DNA of 64,000 bases from JACVRW01 sp963734025. Its GTDB lineage: Bacteria; Actinomycetota; Thermoleophilia; Solirubrobacterales; Thermoleophilaceae. The translations under genes were made by a program, and so were the position numbers. The first letter of the stretch is position 1. The number at the start of each line of letters is the position of its first letter. Positions 11,184 through 19,844 of the stretch are shown in pieces. The stretch is from positions 1 to 64,000 of the forward strand of contig CAVTFR010000019.1 in NCBI GenBank assembly GCA_963734025.1. The letters are read 5' to 3'. Below the pieces are notes generated by a model, which saw only the letters and a list, made by a program, of their open reading frames with translations, was not told where the DNA came from and did no database searches.

Positions 11184-11232
11184 CACGACATCTCCGAGAG
11201 CTGAGCGCCCACGCCAGCCGGGTCGCGGCGAA

Positions 11233-11583
11233 ATGATCTATCGCATCGTGCCGAACCTCAACGTCCGCGACGCAGGTGCAGGTCACGAGTTCTACGTCGA
11301 CTTCCTCGGCCTAGAGAACCAGTTCGACCTCGGTTGGATCGCAAGCTTCCGCTCTCCCGAGAACCGCTCGATCCAGGTCAGCCTCGTATCCGGGGATGCC
11401 TCCGCGCCCGAGGACTCGGCGATCAGCGTGGCCGTCGACGACGTCGATGCGGCCTATGCAGAGGCTCGCCGGCGCGGCTACGAGATCGTCCACCCGCTGA
11501 CCGAAGAGCCGTGGGGCCCTCGGCGCTTCTTCGTCCGCGACCCGAACGGCGTCGTCGTCAACGTGGTCGGTCACCCCGACTGA
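11233..11583 (+). CDS. VOC-superfamily (glyoxalase/bleomycin-resistance fold) protein
   Basis: A 116-aa protein with two beta-alpha-beta-beta-beta modules: IVPNLNVRDAGAGHEFYVDF and then ISVAVDDVDAAYAEARRRGY, with RRFFVRDPNGVVVNVVGHPD as the usual VOC end. I use ATG 11233, 50 bp after the M1 peptidase stop, because the homology begins there. The enzyme activity cannot be deduced. Confidence 0.85.
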   Translation: MIYRIVPNLNVRDAGAGHEFYVDFLGLENQFDLGWIASFRSPENRSIQVSLVSGDASAPEDSAISVAVDDVDAAYAEARRRGYEIVHPLTEEPWGPRRFFVRDPNGVVVNVVGHPD

Positions 11584-12105
11584 CTCGCCGGCGGCTGTCG
11601 TGCCGCTGCCCGATCGTCACCGAGCCGCACCTAGCATGACCGCCGCCCACTCTCGAGCCACCACTGCCGCGCTTCATGGCGGACGCGATGACAGTGGGCT
11701 GAAAGCCTCACTCTGGTGAAGTAGTCGACCTCACCAGAGCGGTTGCTGCCCATCGCTGTAACCCAGGGCGATTGTGGCGTGTCGATTGGGGAGGAGTTTT
11801 CGGGTGGTCAGTCAAGCGCCGACGGGACGTTCCCGTTACTGGCCATCCGGAGCTTCTTACCTGCACATCCCGACACCACTCACGCGAATCACGTGCCAGC
11901 CTGAGTACCTCGTCCTTAGTCGGCGCAGTGGGAGCGCGGTTGACGTGCTCCTCACAGATTAGGATGAGGTCGGTCTCCACTAGCAGGATCGTCGTGATCG
12001 TCCCAGTGATACGTCGCCTCGACTGTGAGATGTTTGATGACCGGGCGCTTCAGGGACCATCCGGCGGCCTGTGCGAACGGCAGCTTGCAGGACCACCCCG
12101 ATAGG
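11584..12105. other. Stretch with traces of a decayed minus-strand gene
   Basis: No complete gene is seen. On the minus strand two coherent segments adjoin in different frames: SLKRPVIKHLTVEATYHWDD (about 12060-12000) and LILICEEHVNRAPTAPTKDE (about 11970-11900). Together they look like one small protein broken by a frameshift. I do not recognise the family and cannot fix a start. Confidence 0.3.
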
Positions 12106-12135
12106 TTGACCGCCCATGCAGAACTGGGGTAAGGT
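12106..12135 (+). promoter_or_regulatory. Sigma70-like promoter for the DUF11 gene
   Basis: TTGACC (12106-12111) and TAAGGT (12130-12135) are 18 bp apart and lie 60 bp before the start at 12196. Confidence 0.45.
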
Positions 12136-12195
12136 CGATCCTAGATCAGGGCTTCCGGTCTAGCCGCGTGATGTTCTCCGGAGAGGGGGGTCGCC

Positions 12196-13551
12196 GTGCG
12201 CGATTCCGACAGCGTCACCCGTCCTGCCCCGCGTGCCGCGATCGTGGGGGTGCTCGCCACGTTCGTCAGCTTCGCTCTGATCCCATGCGGAGTCGCAGCG
12301 GCCGTCGTCACGAACTTTGAGACTTTCACCATGGGACCGTCGACGGACAGGGCGGCCCGCCGCTCGCGGCGCAGCCCTGGAAGAGCGCTCGCCCTTGGGG
12401 AGATCCCGGCGTGTGGTGTGTTACCAAGGACAGTATGACCAGCAGGTTGTGTCCGCATCGCTCTCTCCTTCCGGTCCCGCCGCCTGCGTTCGGAGTGCAG
12501 TCGTTGCGTATGTCGAACTCATGTGCGACTGAGTGAGTTCGCCCACCAGACGTATTCCAGCCGGGTTCTATCACCAGCCGGCGAGGAGCGGGACAATAAG
12601 GTGTTCACCGCCCAGTTCTCGTTCATCTCCAGGACGCCCAATTCTTTCCAGGAGGGACTCTTCTTGAGCGTCAGCCCGGACTCATACGAGGGCTCGCGCA
12701 TGTCCTGGGTGGGCCTGCAGGATACTCCGGATGGTATCCGGGTCAGCGCCGCCGATACCCCTGAGGTCGATGGCAAGTTCGTGTATTACGACCTTGCGCT
12801 GCTTGACCGTGCGGTTCCACACACGATCAGGTTCTGGATCAAGGTCAACCCCGGCCCGGACAACGACCTGGTGCGAATCGCCATCGACAATCGTGACGTC
12901 GGTCAGTGCTTCACAACCTGGGAGAACTACTACCGCACCGCTCCGGAGCAGGCACCGCCGCCGAACGCCAATACGCCAGCGGACATCAACAGCCTGCAGT
13001 TCCGCTCCAGCGTGCCCGGGTTTTCTGGCCCCGCCGGTGGTGGCTACCTGTTCGACGACGTGCGTGTCATTACGTCGGACGGCCCTGGTCCGCCAGGTTG
13101 CGACCTGGTGATCGACAAGGAGGCCGACAAGCGCACGGTGAGGGCCGGCGGCCTCGCGGGCTACACGATCACCGCCCGTAACCGCGGCCGTGGGAGCGCC
13201 CGCAACGTCCAGGTCTGCGATCGCATTCCCCGCCGCACGAGGTTCGTGAGCGCCAACCGCAAGCTGCGCCGCATCGGCCGCCGGCGCTGCCTCGTGATCC
13301 CGCGCCTGCGGCCCGGCCAGCGCGAGAGCGTCCACCTCAGGGTGCGCGTCAACCCAAACGCAGCGCCGGGTCCGCTGGCGAACATCGCCGACATCACGCC
13401 CGGCGTGGAACCGCCGGGCTCGCCCGCGTCGCCGGGAGCGGGGGACGTGCCGCGCTCGCCCGCGGTGCTGGGAGCGCGCGTGGCGGTCAGGAGGGCCACG
13501 GCCATCGTGAGGGTCCGGGCAAGGCAGGTCCCGCCGAGCGTTACCGGCTAA
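12196..13551 (+). CDS. Secreted protein with N-terminal lectin-like region and DUF11 domain, several frameshifts
   Basis: The signal peptide (IVGVLATFVSFALIPCGVAA) is followed by NFETFT in the first frame. The expected continuation then appears in other frames: VDGQGG...PWKSARPWGDPGV, then VVCYQGQYDQQVVSASLSPS, then FGVQSLRMSNSCATE. From 12532 to the stop at 13549-13551 one frame reads SEFAHQTYSSRVLSPAGEE and onward. The middle (FTAQFSF, MSWVGLQDTPDGI, PGPDNDLVRIAIDNRD) is a concanavalin-like module. The end (DLVIDKEADKRTVRAGGLAG...NVQVCDRIP) is a DUF11 repeat. About four indels within 200 bp (12340-12532) mean either decay or locally poor sequence. It probably acts at the cell surface. Confidence 0.6.
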
Positions 13552-13651
13552 GCGAGCGTCACCCGCCACCGCCTGCTCTGGCCGTGATCGTCCTGCGGAA
13601 CATCGGTCTTAACTCGCTTGTTGCTTGATCCAGGCGGTCGGCTGGCGGCAA

Positions 13652-13671
13652 CGACCAGGTTCCCCTGGTCG
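13652..13671 (+). terminator. Hairpin after the DUF11 gene
   Basis: CGACCAGG and CCTGGTCG form a perfect 8-bp stem around TTCC, 100 bp after the stop. No T-run follows. Confidence 0.45.
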
Positions 13672-13814
13672 CTCCCGTCAATCAGCCGACAAAGATGAGA
13701 CCCCCGCCACCGTCCGAGACGGAACCTCCGTTAGAGGGCGGCGCGGTGGGTGTCCGTAGGCTTCAATCAGGGGGTTGCCACAAGTCGTAGGACGCGTACG
13801 AGGAGCGAAGAGCC

Positions 13815-14294
13815 GTGAGCGAGCAGACGCCAGCCATCGATTTCAAGAACCTGCCCACCCCTAGCGAGGGCTTCCTCGTCACCCACTTCATCACGGTGCG
13901 AAGCGTTGCTCGGGCTCGCGCCTTCTACTCCGATGTCCTTGGCGGCCAGGTCGTGCTGGAGGAGAACCCGTGCATGGTCAAGCTCTCCAACTCGTGGCTG
14001 ATCATGAACCCAGGCGGTGGGCCCACCCCCGACAAGCCCGACATTTCGGTCGTCAACCACGAGCCCGGCAACACGGTCTCCAGCTTCCTGAACCTGCGGG
14101 TCGCCGATATTCAGGAGTGCTATGAGCAGTGGAGCGCAAGAGGGGCCGAGTTCGTGACGCCGCCGATCGATCGCGGCGCTGAGATCCGCTGCTACATGCG
14201 CGACCCCGACGGCTACCTGATCGAAGTCGGCCAGGCCACCGGACTGCTCGAGGGCAGGCTCGCCAAGAAGCGACCCGAAGACCTACCGGGCTAA
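13815..14294 (+). CDS. VOC-superfamily protein
   Basis: A 159-aa protein starting at GTG 13815 behind GAGGAG. The N-terminal module VTHFITVRSVARARAFYSDV and the second module FLNLRVADIQECYEQWSARG, ending CYMRDPDGYLIEVGQATGLL, are typical VOC halves. The C-terminus adds a basic tail. It resembles catechol-dioxygenase-fold proteins of unknown substrate found in soil actinobacteria. Confidence 0.87.
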   Translation: MSEQTPAIDFKNLPTPSEGFLVTHFITVRSVARARAFYSDVLGGQVVLEENPCMVKLSNSWLIMNPGGGPTPDKPDISVVNHEPGNTVSSFLNLRVADIQECYEQWSARGAEFVTPPIDRGAEIRCYMRDPDGYLIEVGQATGLLEGRLAKKRPEDLPG

Positions 14295-14298
14295 AAAG

Positions 14299-14326
14299 GC
14301 AAGCGGGTCTCGCTCGGTCCGCTTGC
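14299..14326 (-). terminator. Intrinsic terminator on the minus strand
   Basis: GCAAGCGG and CCGCTTGC form a perfect 8-bp stem with a 12-nt loop. Read on the minus strand it is followed by CCTTTTTA, a canonical U-tract. It would end the membrane-protein gene to its right and touches the stop of the VOC gene. Confidence 0.65.
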
Positions 14327-14339
14327 GCGGCGGTGAGCT

Positions 14340-14450
14340 TGTGGGCAGTCACGACACCACCGGGACCCGGAGCGGCGGCATCGGAAGCGACGGGCGAACG
14401 GTCGGCGGCACTTGCGGTTGCGTCCGGACGGTAGACGAAGGTCAGAGCCC
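14340..14450 (-). repeat. Diverged about 100-bp direct repeat, copy 1
   Basis: On the minus strand it holds GACCTTCGTCTACCGTCCG and, about 50 bp later, CCGATGCCGCCGCTCCGG. Both blocks recur in the same order at 15390-15500. In one frame they encode TFVYRPD. Confidence 0.4.
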
Positions 14451-15110
14451 GGCCCGGCCCACCGGGGCCACGTGCTCTGCTTCGCCGTCTTGGTCTGCCC
14501 TGAGCGGTGCCGCCACCGCGCGCTCCCAGGCGGATCGCTGGTCGCGCATCAATGCGCACAGCGCAGCCACGGCTACCAGGCCGCCCGTAACAAGCGCGGC
14601 CGCCAGCGAGTGGTCAAAGGCGACGGCGGTGAGCAGTCCGACGGACGAGCCGGCGAGCAAGGCCGTAATCACCGCGATCATTCCCCCGACGGTCCTCGAG
14701 AGCCCGAGCCAGTCGCGGTACCCCCCGGGCCAGCGCCCGTCCCATAGCCCCTGGACCCGGAGCCGCGCTTCAGGAGGGACGCTGAGCAGATAGGGGGTGA
14801 GCTCCGGCGCCTGATCGAAGTAGTAGCCGCGCAGCAGCCGCTATGCGACGCGCGTATCCGTAATCCTCGGTTCCGGACTGCACGACCCGCTCGCAAGTCA
14901 CCATCCCAATGAATGCGAGCGCGGGAAGGAGGATGAGTCCGAAGGCATAGAAGGCCGTGCCGACGTGGCTCGCCGTTGCCATCAATCCCAGGGCGACCAG
15001 GCCACCGGAGACGGCACCGAGAACATCGTCGCGCGGCCATTCGACTCCGCGACCGTGGCCGCCCGAGCGCCCTGGAGGGTGAAGTGCTCCGTGTCATGAA
15101 CGCGACCGCC
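14442..15110 (-). pseudogene. Frameshifted small membrane protein
   Basis: Three segments in different frames join into one protein: DTEHFTLQGARAATVAESNG (about 15095-15036), then ASHVGTAFYAFGLILLPALA and FIGMVTCERVVQSGTEDYGY (about 14975-14855), then MIAVITALLAGSSVGLLTAV with CALMRDQRSAWERAV (14681-14500). Two hydrophobic helices are evident in each half. I recall this as an uncharacterised membrane-protein family of soil actinobacteria. At least two indels (about 14990 and 14840) and the lack of a start in frame make it broken as given. The intrinsic terminator at 14326-14299 lies just downstream. Confidence 0.5.
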
Positions 15111-15389
15111 GCCTGGCGCGGATCCGGGCCGGGCCGATCGCCGTCCGTGCCCGGCACCACGCGCCTCGTGTCCAGTTCGCGAATCTCGACCATGGTCAGC
15201 CAGTGCCGACATGCAGGGTCCTGTACGGGAGCGGCCATGTCGTCGCCCTGCGGTCGACTCTCGGGCGTGCTTCGAGCGCTGTACGGCGGACCACGTTCCT
15301 ACACCGGCTGTGGTACGGCGGTCGCCGGGCCGCGTCAGCGTAATCGCGTGGCGTCGAGGGTCAGGGTCGGGCGGCGCGCTCGCGGCCCA

Positions 15390-15500
15390 TACGGTCACCG
15401 GCATCCGGAGCGGAGGCATCGGCAGTCCGGTGGGCCACCGTGGGCGGGACTACAGGCCGCCGCGGCGGGTGTGATCGGACGGTAGAGGAAGGTCTGTGTG
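15390..15500 (-). repeat. Diverged about 100-bp direct repeat, copy 2
   Basis: On the minus strand it holds GACCTTCCTCTACCGTCCG (18 of 19 matching copy 1) and CCGATGCCTCCGCTCCGG. A third, weaker relative reading GFVYRPG lies near 16170-16195. The 280 bp before it (15111-15389) contain no gene I can support. Confidence 0.4.
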
Positions 15501-15504
15501 TACC

Positions 15505-15744
15505 GGTTGTCCCCTCGGCTCGAACGGGAACGGTGATGCGTTAGGGTGCGTCGACGATCTCTGCCGCGACTTGTCATGTGGTTTTCCTGCGGTCGCCGGA
15601 GCTGGCAGAGGACTTTGAGCGCCTGATGGCGGGTGACGGAATAGTGCGCGGGTCGCTGGACACGGTGTCGAAGTGGCGCTTGACGGGGCCGCTGGACCGG
15701 CCCGGCAGTCAACGAAGTGCTTTGCCTGTGTGGAAATCGTGAAT
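15505..15744 (+). repeat. Tandem duplication, unit 1 (decayed gene copy)
   Basis: It begins GGTTGTCCCCTCGGCTCGAA, exactly as unit 2 does at 15745, giving a 240-bp period. It includes a copy of the next gene from ATG 15576, but this copy lacks one C near 15588, is rearranged near 15640 and stops matching at about 15742. Confidence 0.75.
15576..15742 (+). pseudogene. Truncated, frameshifted copy of the 15819 gene
   Basis: It starts ATGTGGTTTTCCTGCGGTCG where the intact copy has ATGTGGTTTTCCCTGCGCTC. The missing C shifts the frame after four codons. Later shared blocks are GGAGCTGGCAGAGGACTTTG and GCGGGTCGCTGGACACGGTG. The last 40 codons of the intact gene are absent. Confidence 0.7.
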
Positions 15745-16000
15745 GGTTGTCCCCTCGGCTCGAACGGGGCACGGGGGTGCGTTAGGGTGCGTCGACGACC
15801 TCTGCCGCGACCCTTGTCATGTGGTTTTCCCTGCGCTCGCCGGAGCTGGCAGAGGACTTTGAGCGCCTGATGGCGGGTGATCGGGACATAGTCCGCGGGT
15901 CGCTGGACACGGTGTCGGAGTGGCGCCTGACGCGGCCGCTGGACCTGCCCGGACAGTCAACCGAAGCTGCCGATTACGTCCTGATCGTGGAAATCGTCGA
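15745..16000 (+). repeat. Tandem duplication, unit 2 (intact)
   Basis: This unit carries the same upstream region and start as unit 1 and continues into the full-length gene at 15819-16109. Confidence 0.7.
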
Positions 16001-16109
16001 AATCCAGCGCTGGCAGGAACAGGCGGCCGAGCGGGTCGAGCGCCTGGCGGAGGACCTGGGGCATCTGGTCTCGAGTCGGGGGATGCTCGTCGTGGGGCAC
16101 GTCCTTTGA
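15819..16109 (+). CDS. Small uncharacterised protein, probable ferredoxin-like fold
   Basis: A 96-aa protein with MWFSLRSPELAEDFERLMAG, a central VLIVEIVEIQRWQEQAAERV and a terminal SSRGMLVVGHVL. The strand-helix-strand pattern with aromatic and acidic residues resembles small dimeric barrel proteins, but I do not recognise a named family. It is the intact member of a tandem duplication. No classical ribosome-binding site precedes the ATG. Confidence 0.6.
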   Translation: MWFSLRSPELAEDFERLMAGDRDIVRGSLDTVSEWRLTRPLDLPGQSTEAADYVLIVEIVEIQRWQEQAAERVERLAEDLGHLVSSRGMLVVGHVL

Positions 16110-16194
16110 TCGCCAAGACCTCCAAGGGCCGCTAAGCGACCCCGGGAGCCGCGGGTCGGGCGGTGCGCCCGGTCGGTAGACAAATCCGAAGTGG

Positions 16195-16740
16195 TCACCA
16201 CACGAGCGTCGAGGGCGTGGGCGCGGAGCGGTTGCCGGCCTGGTCCACCGCACGGACAGCCGAGGGGAACAGGCCGCGGAAAGTGGTCCTGGAGACGGCG
16301 TAGCGAAGCGTGAACAGGTCGCCCCCGAACTCCTGCAAGATGTCGTAGACAGGCGCGGGATCGAGATCATCGGTCGAGGGATCCCACGTCGTGATGAAGT
16401 CGTAGAGCACCATGTCCTCCGTGACCAGGACGTTCTGCGGCGCCGTCGGCGCGGTCTGGTCGGAGCCCCTGGGCGCCACCGCCACGGTCACGGGTTGCTC
16501 GCCGGCGAGAGGTCTCCGCTCACGTGCCTCGCCCTGACCGTGAAGACGTGGGTGCCGGGCGCCAGTCGCTGCATCGTCACCGACAGCCCACCCAACGCCT
16601 CGCCGCGCCCGCCGTCGTAGACGTGGTAGCGGTAGGCGTTCGGCATGTTCGACGACCCGTTCCACGCCAGGCTCACGCTGCCGCTGAAAGCGCAACCTAG
16701 GGGCGCACCGCCTGGGCCGTGCGGCCCCCGACCCGAAAGA
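16195..16740 (-). pseudogene. Truncated fibronectin-type III-like exoprotein
   Basis: Two FN3-like modules are read on the minus strand. The first (FSGSVSLAWNGSSNMPNAYR, then LAPGTHVFTVRARHVSGDLS) is in one frame to about 16490. The second (SDQTAPTAPQNVLVTEDMVL, then AVRAVDQAGNRSAPTPSTLV) is in another frame to the TGA at 16195. The N-terminus, signal peptide and start are missing, and the 5' end runs into the plus-strand gene at 16744. It is a fragment of a larger surface protein. Confidence 0.55.
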
Positions 16741-16743
16741 AGA

Positions 16744-16953
16744 ATGACCATGCGAAAGGTCATCGGAACCATTGGAGCGACGCTGGCGGTGGTGGCAGCC
16801 ATGGGGACCCCTGCGACATCCCTCAGCGCCGGCGGGATCAACCACGTGTTCGGCGATGGCTCGGTGCGGTTCATCAGCGACGCGACTCAGTCGGTTCAGA
16901 TCTTGCGAGCCCTCCCCACTTACTCGGGCGGCGAGGTGCACTCCTTGGACTGA
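16744..16953 (+). CDS. Tiny secreted protein with DUF1559-like C-terminal signature
   Basis: The 69-aa product has a signal peptide (VIGTIGATLAVVAAMGTPAT) and then GGINHVFGDGSVRFISD followed by LRALPTYSGGEVHSLD. This tail matches the end of DUF1559 pseudopilin-like proteins (typically HPGG-N-x-F-x-DGSVRF ... LR-L-T--GGE), which are common in planctomycetes. The canonical His of the H-X9-DG motif is Ser here and the pilin N-terminus is absent. The start ATG 16744 follows AAAGAAG. Role unknown; possibly an exported remnant or a new small family. Confidence 0.55.
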   Translation: MTMRKVIGTIGATLAVVAAMGTPATSLSAGGINHVFGDGSVRFISDATQSVQILRALPTYSGGEVHSLD

Positions 16954-17035
16954 TTGGCGGGAACACCTGGTTCGCAAAGCTGCTCGTCGCGCAGAGAGAG
17001 GAGAAGCAGGCGCAAGCGGCGGCCATACTGCGTAG

Positions 17036-17371
17036 ATGGCCGCGCCACTGATCGAGTTTCCCGCCGACGATCCGAGTCGCGCCCACCGGTTCTGGCACGG
17101 AGTCCTCGGGGTCACGCTCGCGCCACGACCCGCCGCGGCCGGATCGGGCTGGGAGACGGATTCTGACGGCCTGCGCCTCGGAGTCCACGAGCGTGGGCCG
17201 GGGCCCGGCGACACCGCCTCCCTGCCCTACTTCACCGTCGCCGACCTGCCCACGACACTCGAGCGCGTCACCGAGCTCGGCGGCTCGATCATCCACCCCG
17301 GCGATCGGTGGGCGGTGTGCCGGGACTCCGAGGGCAACCCGTTCGCGCTGGCCGCCGCACCCGGTAAGTAG
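17036..17371 (+). CDS. VOC-superfamily protein
   Basis: A 111-aa protein beginning MAAPLIEFPADDPSRAHRFW with second module YFTVADLPTTLERVTELGGS and the end WAVCRDSEGNPFALAAAPG. These are the usual beta-alpha and closing strands of glyoxalase-like proteins. It is the third VOC gene in 6 kb, all on the plus strand but not adjacent to each other. Confidence 0.83.
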   Translation: MAAPLIEFPADDPSRAHRFWHGVLGVTLAPRPAAAGSGWETDSDGLRLGVHERGPGPGDTASLPYFTVADLPTTLERVTELGGSIIHPGDRWAVCRDSEGNPFALAAAPGK

Positions 17372-17398
17372 CACCCGCGGTGCGCTCAGAGAATCAGT

Positions 17399-17450
17399 GA
17401 GCCTGGGGACGGTTGCTCGGGGGGCTCCATGAGCGCGAGTCCCCAGGCTC
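17399..17450. terminator. Bidirectional hairpin between convergent genes
   Basis: GAGCCTGGGGAC (17399-17410) and GTCCCCAGGCTC (17439-17450) are a perfect 12-bp inverted repeat. A nested GCTC/GAGC pair lies in the 28-nt loop. It sits between the VOC gene and the convergent MMPL gene. The 150 bp from here to the MMPL stop hold no supported gene. Confidence 0.6.
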
Positions 17451-17600
17451 CTCAGCGGGCTGTCGATCGCGCAGCGATCTCTTCCCGCGACCACCAGCGT
17501 CCACCGAGGCGGACAAGCGGCGCGGGTGACCGCCCGCCGAACCCACGGCGGCGTGACCCGTGGCGCTCGGCGGGTGGCTTGCCCGGTCGGATGCGCGCAG

Positions 17601-19814
17601 TCACGAGTAGCCGCCCTCCTCGGCGGGGCGGCCCGGGGCGCTGCCGGTGCGCGCGCGGCCGGCCGGCTCCGGGCGTTGCCCGTCTTGGAGCTCGCCTTCG
17701 AGGGAGATCCTCGGTAGCACGCGGTCGAGCCATGCGGGCAGCGTCCACGCGCGGTCGCCGAGCAGCGTCATCACCGCCGGGGCGACGACCATGCGGACCA
17801 CCAGCACGTCGATCAGGATCGCGACGGCGAGGCCGAAGCCGATCGTCTTTACGACCACGTCGGGGTCGGTGACGAAACCGAGGAAGACGCTCGTCATGAT
17901 CACGCCGGCCGCGAGGATGATCCTGCCCACGCGCGCCATCGCGCGCACCACGCTCTCCTGCGGCCCCACGCCGCGCATGTACTCCTCGCGGATGCGCGAC
18001 TGCAGGAACACGTTGTAGTCCATCGACAGCCCGAACAGGATCGCGAACATGAACAGCGGGACGAAGGACACGATTGGCACCTCACCGTCCACGCCCAGCA
18101 GGCTGGAGCCGACTCCCTCCTGGAAAACGAGCACCACGACGCCGTAAGCCGCGGCGATCGACAGCAGGTTGAACACCGCCGACACGAGCGGGACCCACAG
18201 CGAGCGGAACACGGCCATCAGGAGCAGCAAGCTGAGCCCGACGACCATGGCGATGAAGATCGGCAGCCTGTTGGCGATCTTGTCGGCCAGATCCTGGAGC
18301 GTCGCCGTTGCACCGCCGACGTAGACGTCCACCTTCGAGCCGCGCGTGGCGGCTGGGATGACGCCGGTGCGCAGCCGGTCGACGAGCTCGCTGGTGCGCT
18401 CGTCCTGGGGCGAGCTCTTCGGGATCACGTTCAGCACCGCCGCGTCCCCGGCCGGCGAGCGCTCGGCCGGGGACACGACGGCCACGTCGCGATCGGCCGC
18501 GACGGCGCGCTCGACCCGAGTCAGCGTGGACTGTCCGGAGCCGTCACTCGGGGTAGTGGCGGCTAGGACGAGCGGGCCGTTGAACCCGGGGCCGAAGCCC
18601 TCGGCGAGGCGGTCGTAGGCGACGCGGGTGGTGGAGCCCTGGCGGTCGTTGCCGTCGTCGGGCTGGCCGAGGCGCAGCGAGGCGAACGGCGTGGCGAGCA
18701 GCACGAGCAGGAGCCCGCCGGCGATCGTTGCGGCCACCGGCCGCCGCGTGACCAGCCCTGCCCAGCGCCCGAACCGCCGCGACGGCTCCACGTGCTCCGG
18801 CCGCTTGGGGCGCAGCCGGCGGGCAAAGGCACCCATGAGCGTGGGCAACACGGTCACCGCGCCCACGGCGACCATGGCGATGATGATTGCCGAGCCGATC
18901 CCCATGCGGCCGACGAATGGGATGCCGGTGGCCAGCAGGCCGGTAATCGCCACGACGACGATCGCCCCGGCCGCGATCACGGAGGTGCCCGCGGTGGCGT
19001 TGGCGACACGCGCGGACTGGGCAACGCTATCGCCGGTCGCCAATTGCTCTCTGTAGCGCCCGACGATCAGCAGGGCGTAGTCGATGCCCGCTCCGAGCCC
19101 GAGCATCACGCCGAGCGTGGGGGCGAAGCTTGGGAAGTCCGCGAACGCGCTGCCGAACTGCAGCAGCAGCAGGCCGCCCCCCAGCGCAATCAGCGCCGAG
19201 ATCAGTGTGAGCGCCATCGCCGCAACCGAGCGGAACACGAGCGTGAGCACGATCATCGCCACGGCCACGCCGATCAGCTCGCCGACCGGCGCCACGGCCT
19301 GCTCAGCCTGGTCGACGACCGCTCCGTTGCGCGAGACCTCTAGGCCCGCTCGCTCGCCGATCTCCGAGGCCTGCTCGAGCCGCCCACCCGGCTCCTCACC
19401 GAGCGCGGATGCGGTTTCGTCGTACTGGACCGGCACGTAGGCGATGCGCCCGTTCTCGGAGAGCTGGCCGCTGTCCCGCGGGAACGGGCTCGGCGCGCCT
19501 GTCACGTGCGGCTGGGCGCGAATCTCCTCGATCGTGCGCTCGACCGCGGCGCGCCGCTCGGGCTCGCGGAGCGTGCCCGACTCGACGGCGAACACGACGT
19601 TCGCGGTGTCGCCCGCCGCGCTGGGAAAGCGCTCGTCGAGCAGGTCTATCGCCGCTTGAGACTCCGTGCCGGGAGTCCTGAAGTCGTCGACGAAGGAGCC
19701 GCCGGCAACACTCGCCGCCAAGCCGATGGCGACCAGCACTACCGCGACGATCGCCAGTGAACGCTTCCAGTGCTCCGCCGCCCAGGCGGCCATGTTTCCG
19801 AGGAGAAGTGCCAT
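17601..19814 (-). CDS. MMPL-family RND transporter
   Basis: A 737-aa membrane protein with two repeated halves. Each half has one N-terminal helix, a large extracytoplasmic loop and a five-helix bundle. Hallmarks are FRTPGTESQAAIDLLDERFP near the N-terminus, LGLGAGIDYALLIVGRYRE in half 1 and FGLSMDYNVFLQSRIREEY in half 2 (the GxxxDY proton-relay region). Such proteins export lipids or hydrophobic compounds with proton-motive force. ATG 19814 is the likeliest start; there is no ribosome-binding site. It is divergent from a TetR gene with two operators between them, so it is probably induced by that regulator's ligand. Confidence 0.93.
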   Translation of the reverse strand: MALLLGNMAAWAAEHWKRSLAIVAVVLVAIGLAASVAGGSFVDDFRTPGTESQAAIDLLDERFPSAAGDTANVVFAVESGTLREPERRAAVERTIEEIRAQPHVTGAPSPFPRDSGQLSENGRIAYVPVQYDETASALGEEPGGRLEQASEIGERAGLEVSRNGAVVDQAEQAVAPVGELIGVAVAMIVLTLVFRSVAAMALTLISALIALGGGLLLLQFGSAFADFPSFAPTLGVMLGLGAGIDYALLIVGRYREQLATGDSVAQSARVANATAGTSVIAAGAIVVVAITGLLATGIPFVGRMGIGSAIIIAMVAVGAVTVLPTLMGAFARRLRPKRPEHVEPSRRFGRWAGLVTRRPVAATIAGGLLLVLLATPFASLRLGQPDDGNDRQGSTTRVAYDRLAEGFGPGFNGPLVLAATTPSDGSGQSTLTRVERAVAADRDVAVVSPAERSPAGDAAVLNVIPKSSPQDERTSELVDRLRTGVIPAATRGSKVDVYVGGATATLQDLADKIANRLPIFIAMVVGLSLLLLMAVFRSLWVPLVSAVFNLLSIAAAYGVVVLVFQEGVGSSLLGVDGEVPIVSFVPLFMFAILFGLSMDYNVFLQSRIREEYMRGVGPQESVVRAMARVGRIILAAGVIMTSVFLGFVTDPDVVVKTIGFGLAVAILIDVLVVRMVVAPAVMTLLGDRAWTLPAWLDRVLPRISLEGELQDGQRPEPAGRARTGSAPGRPAEEGGYS

Positions 19815-19844
19815 GCGGAGGAGGAAAGCACATCTGGTGTGTTT

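Noticed and set aside
17452..17600. Short minus-strand protein downstream of the MMPL gene (VRLGGRWWSREEIAARS)
   Set aside because: It looks coherent over 17 residues only, has no start near it and lies beyond a strong hairpin; not enough to call a gene.
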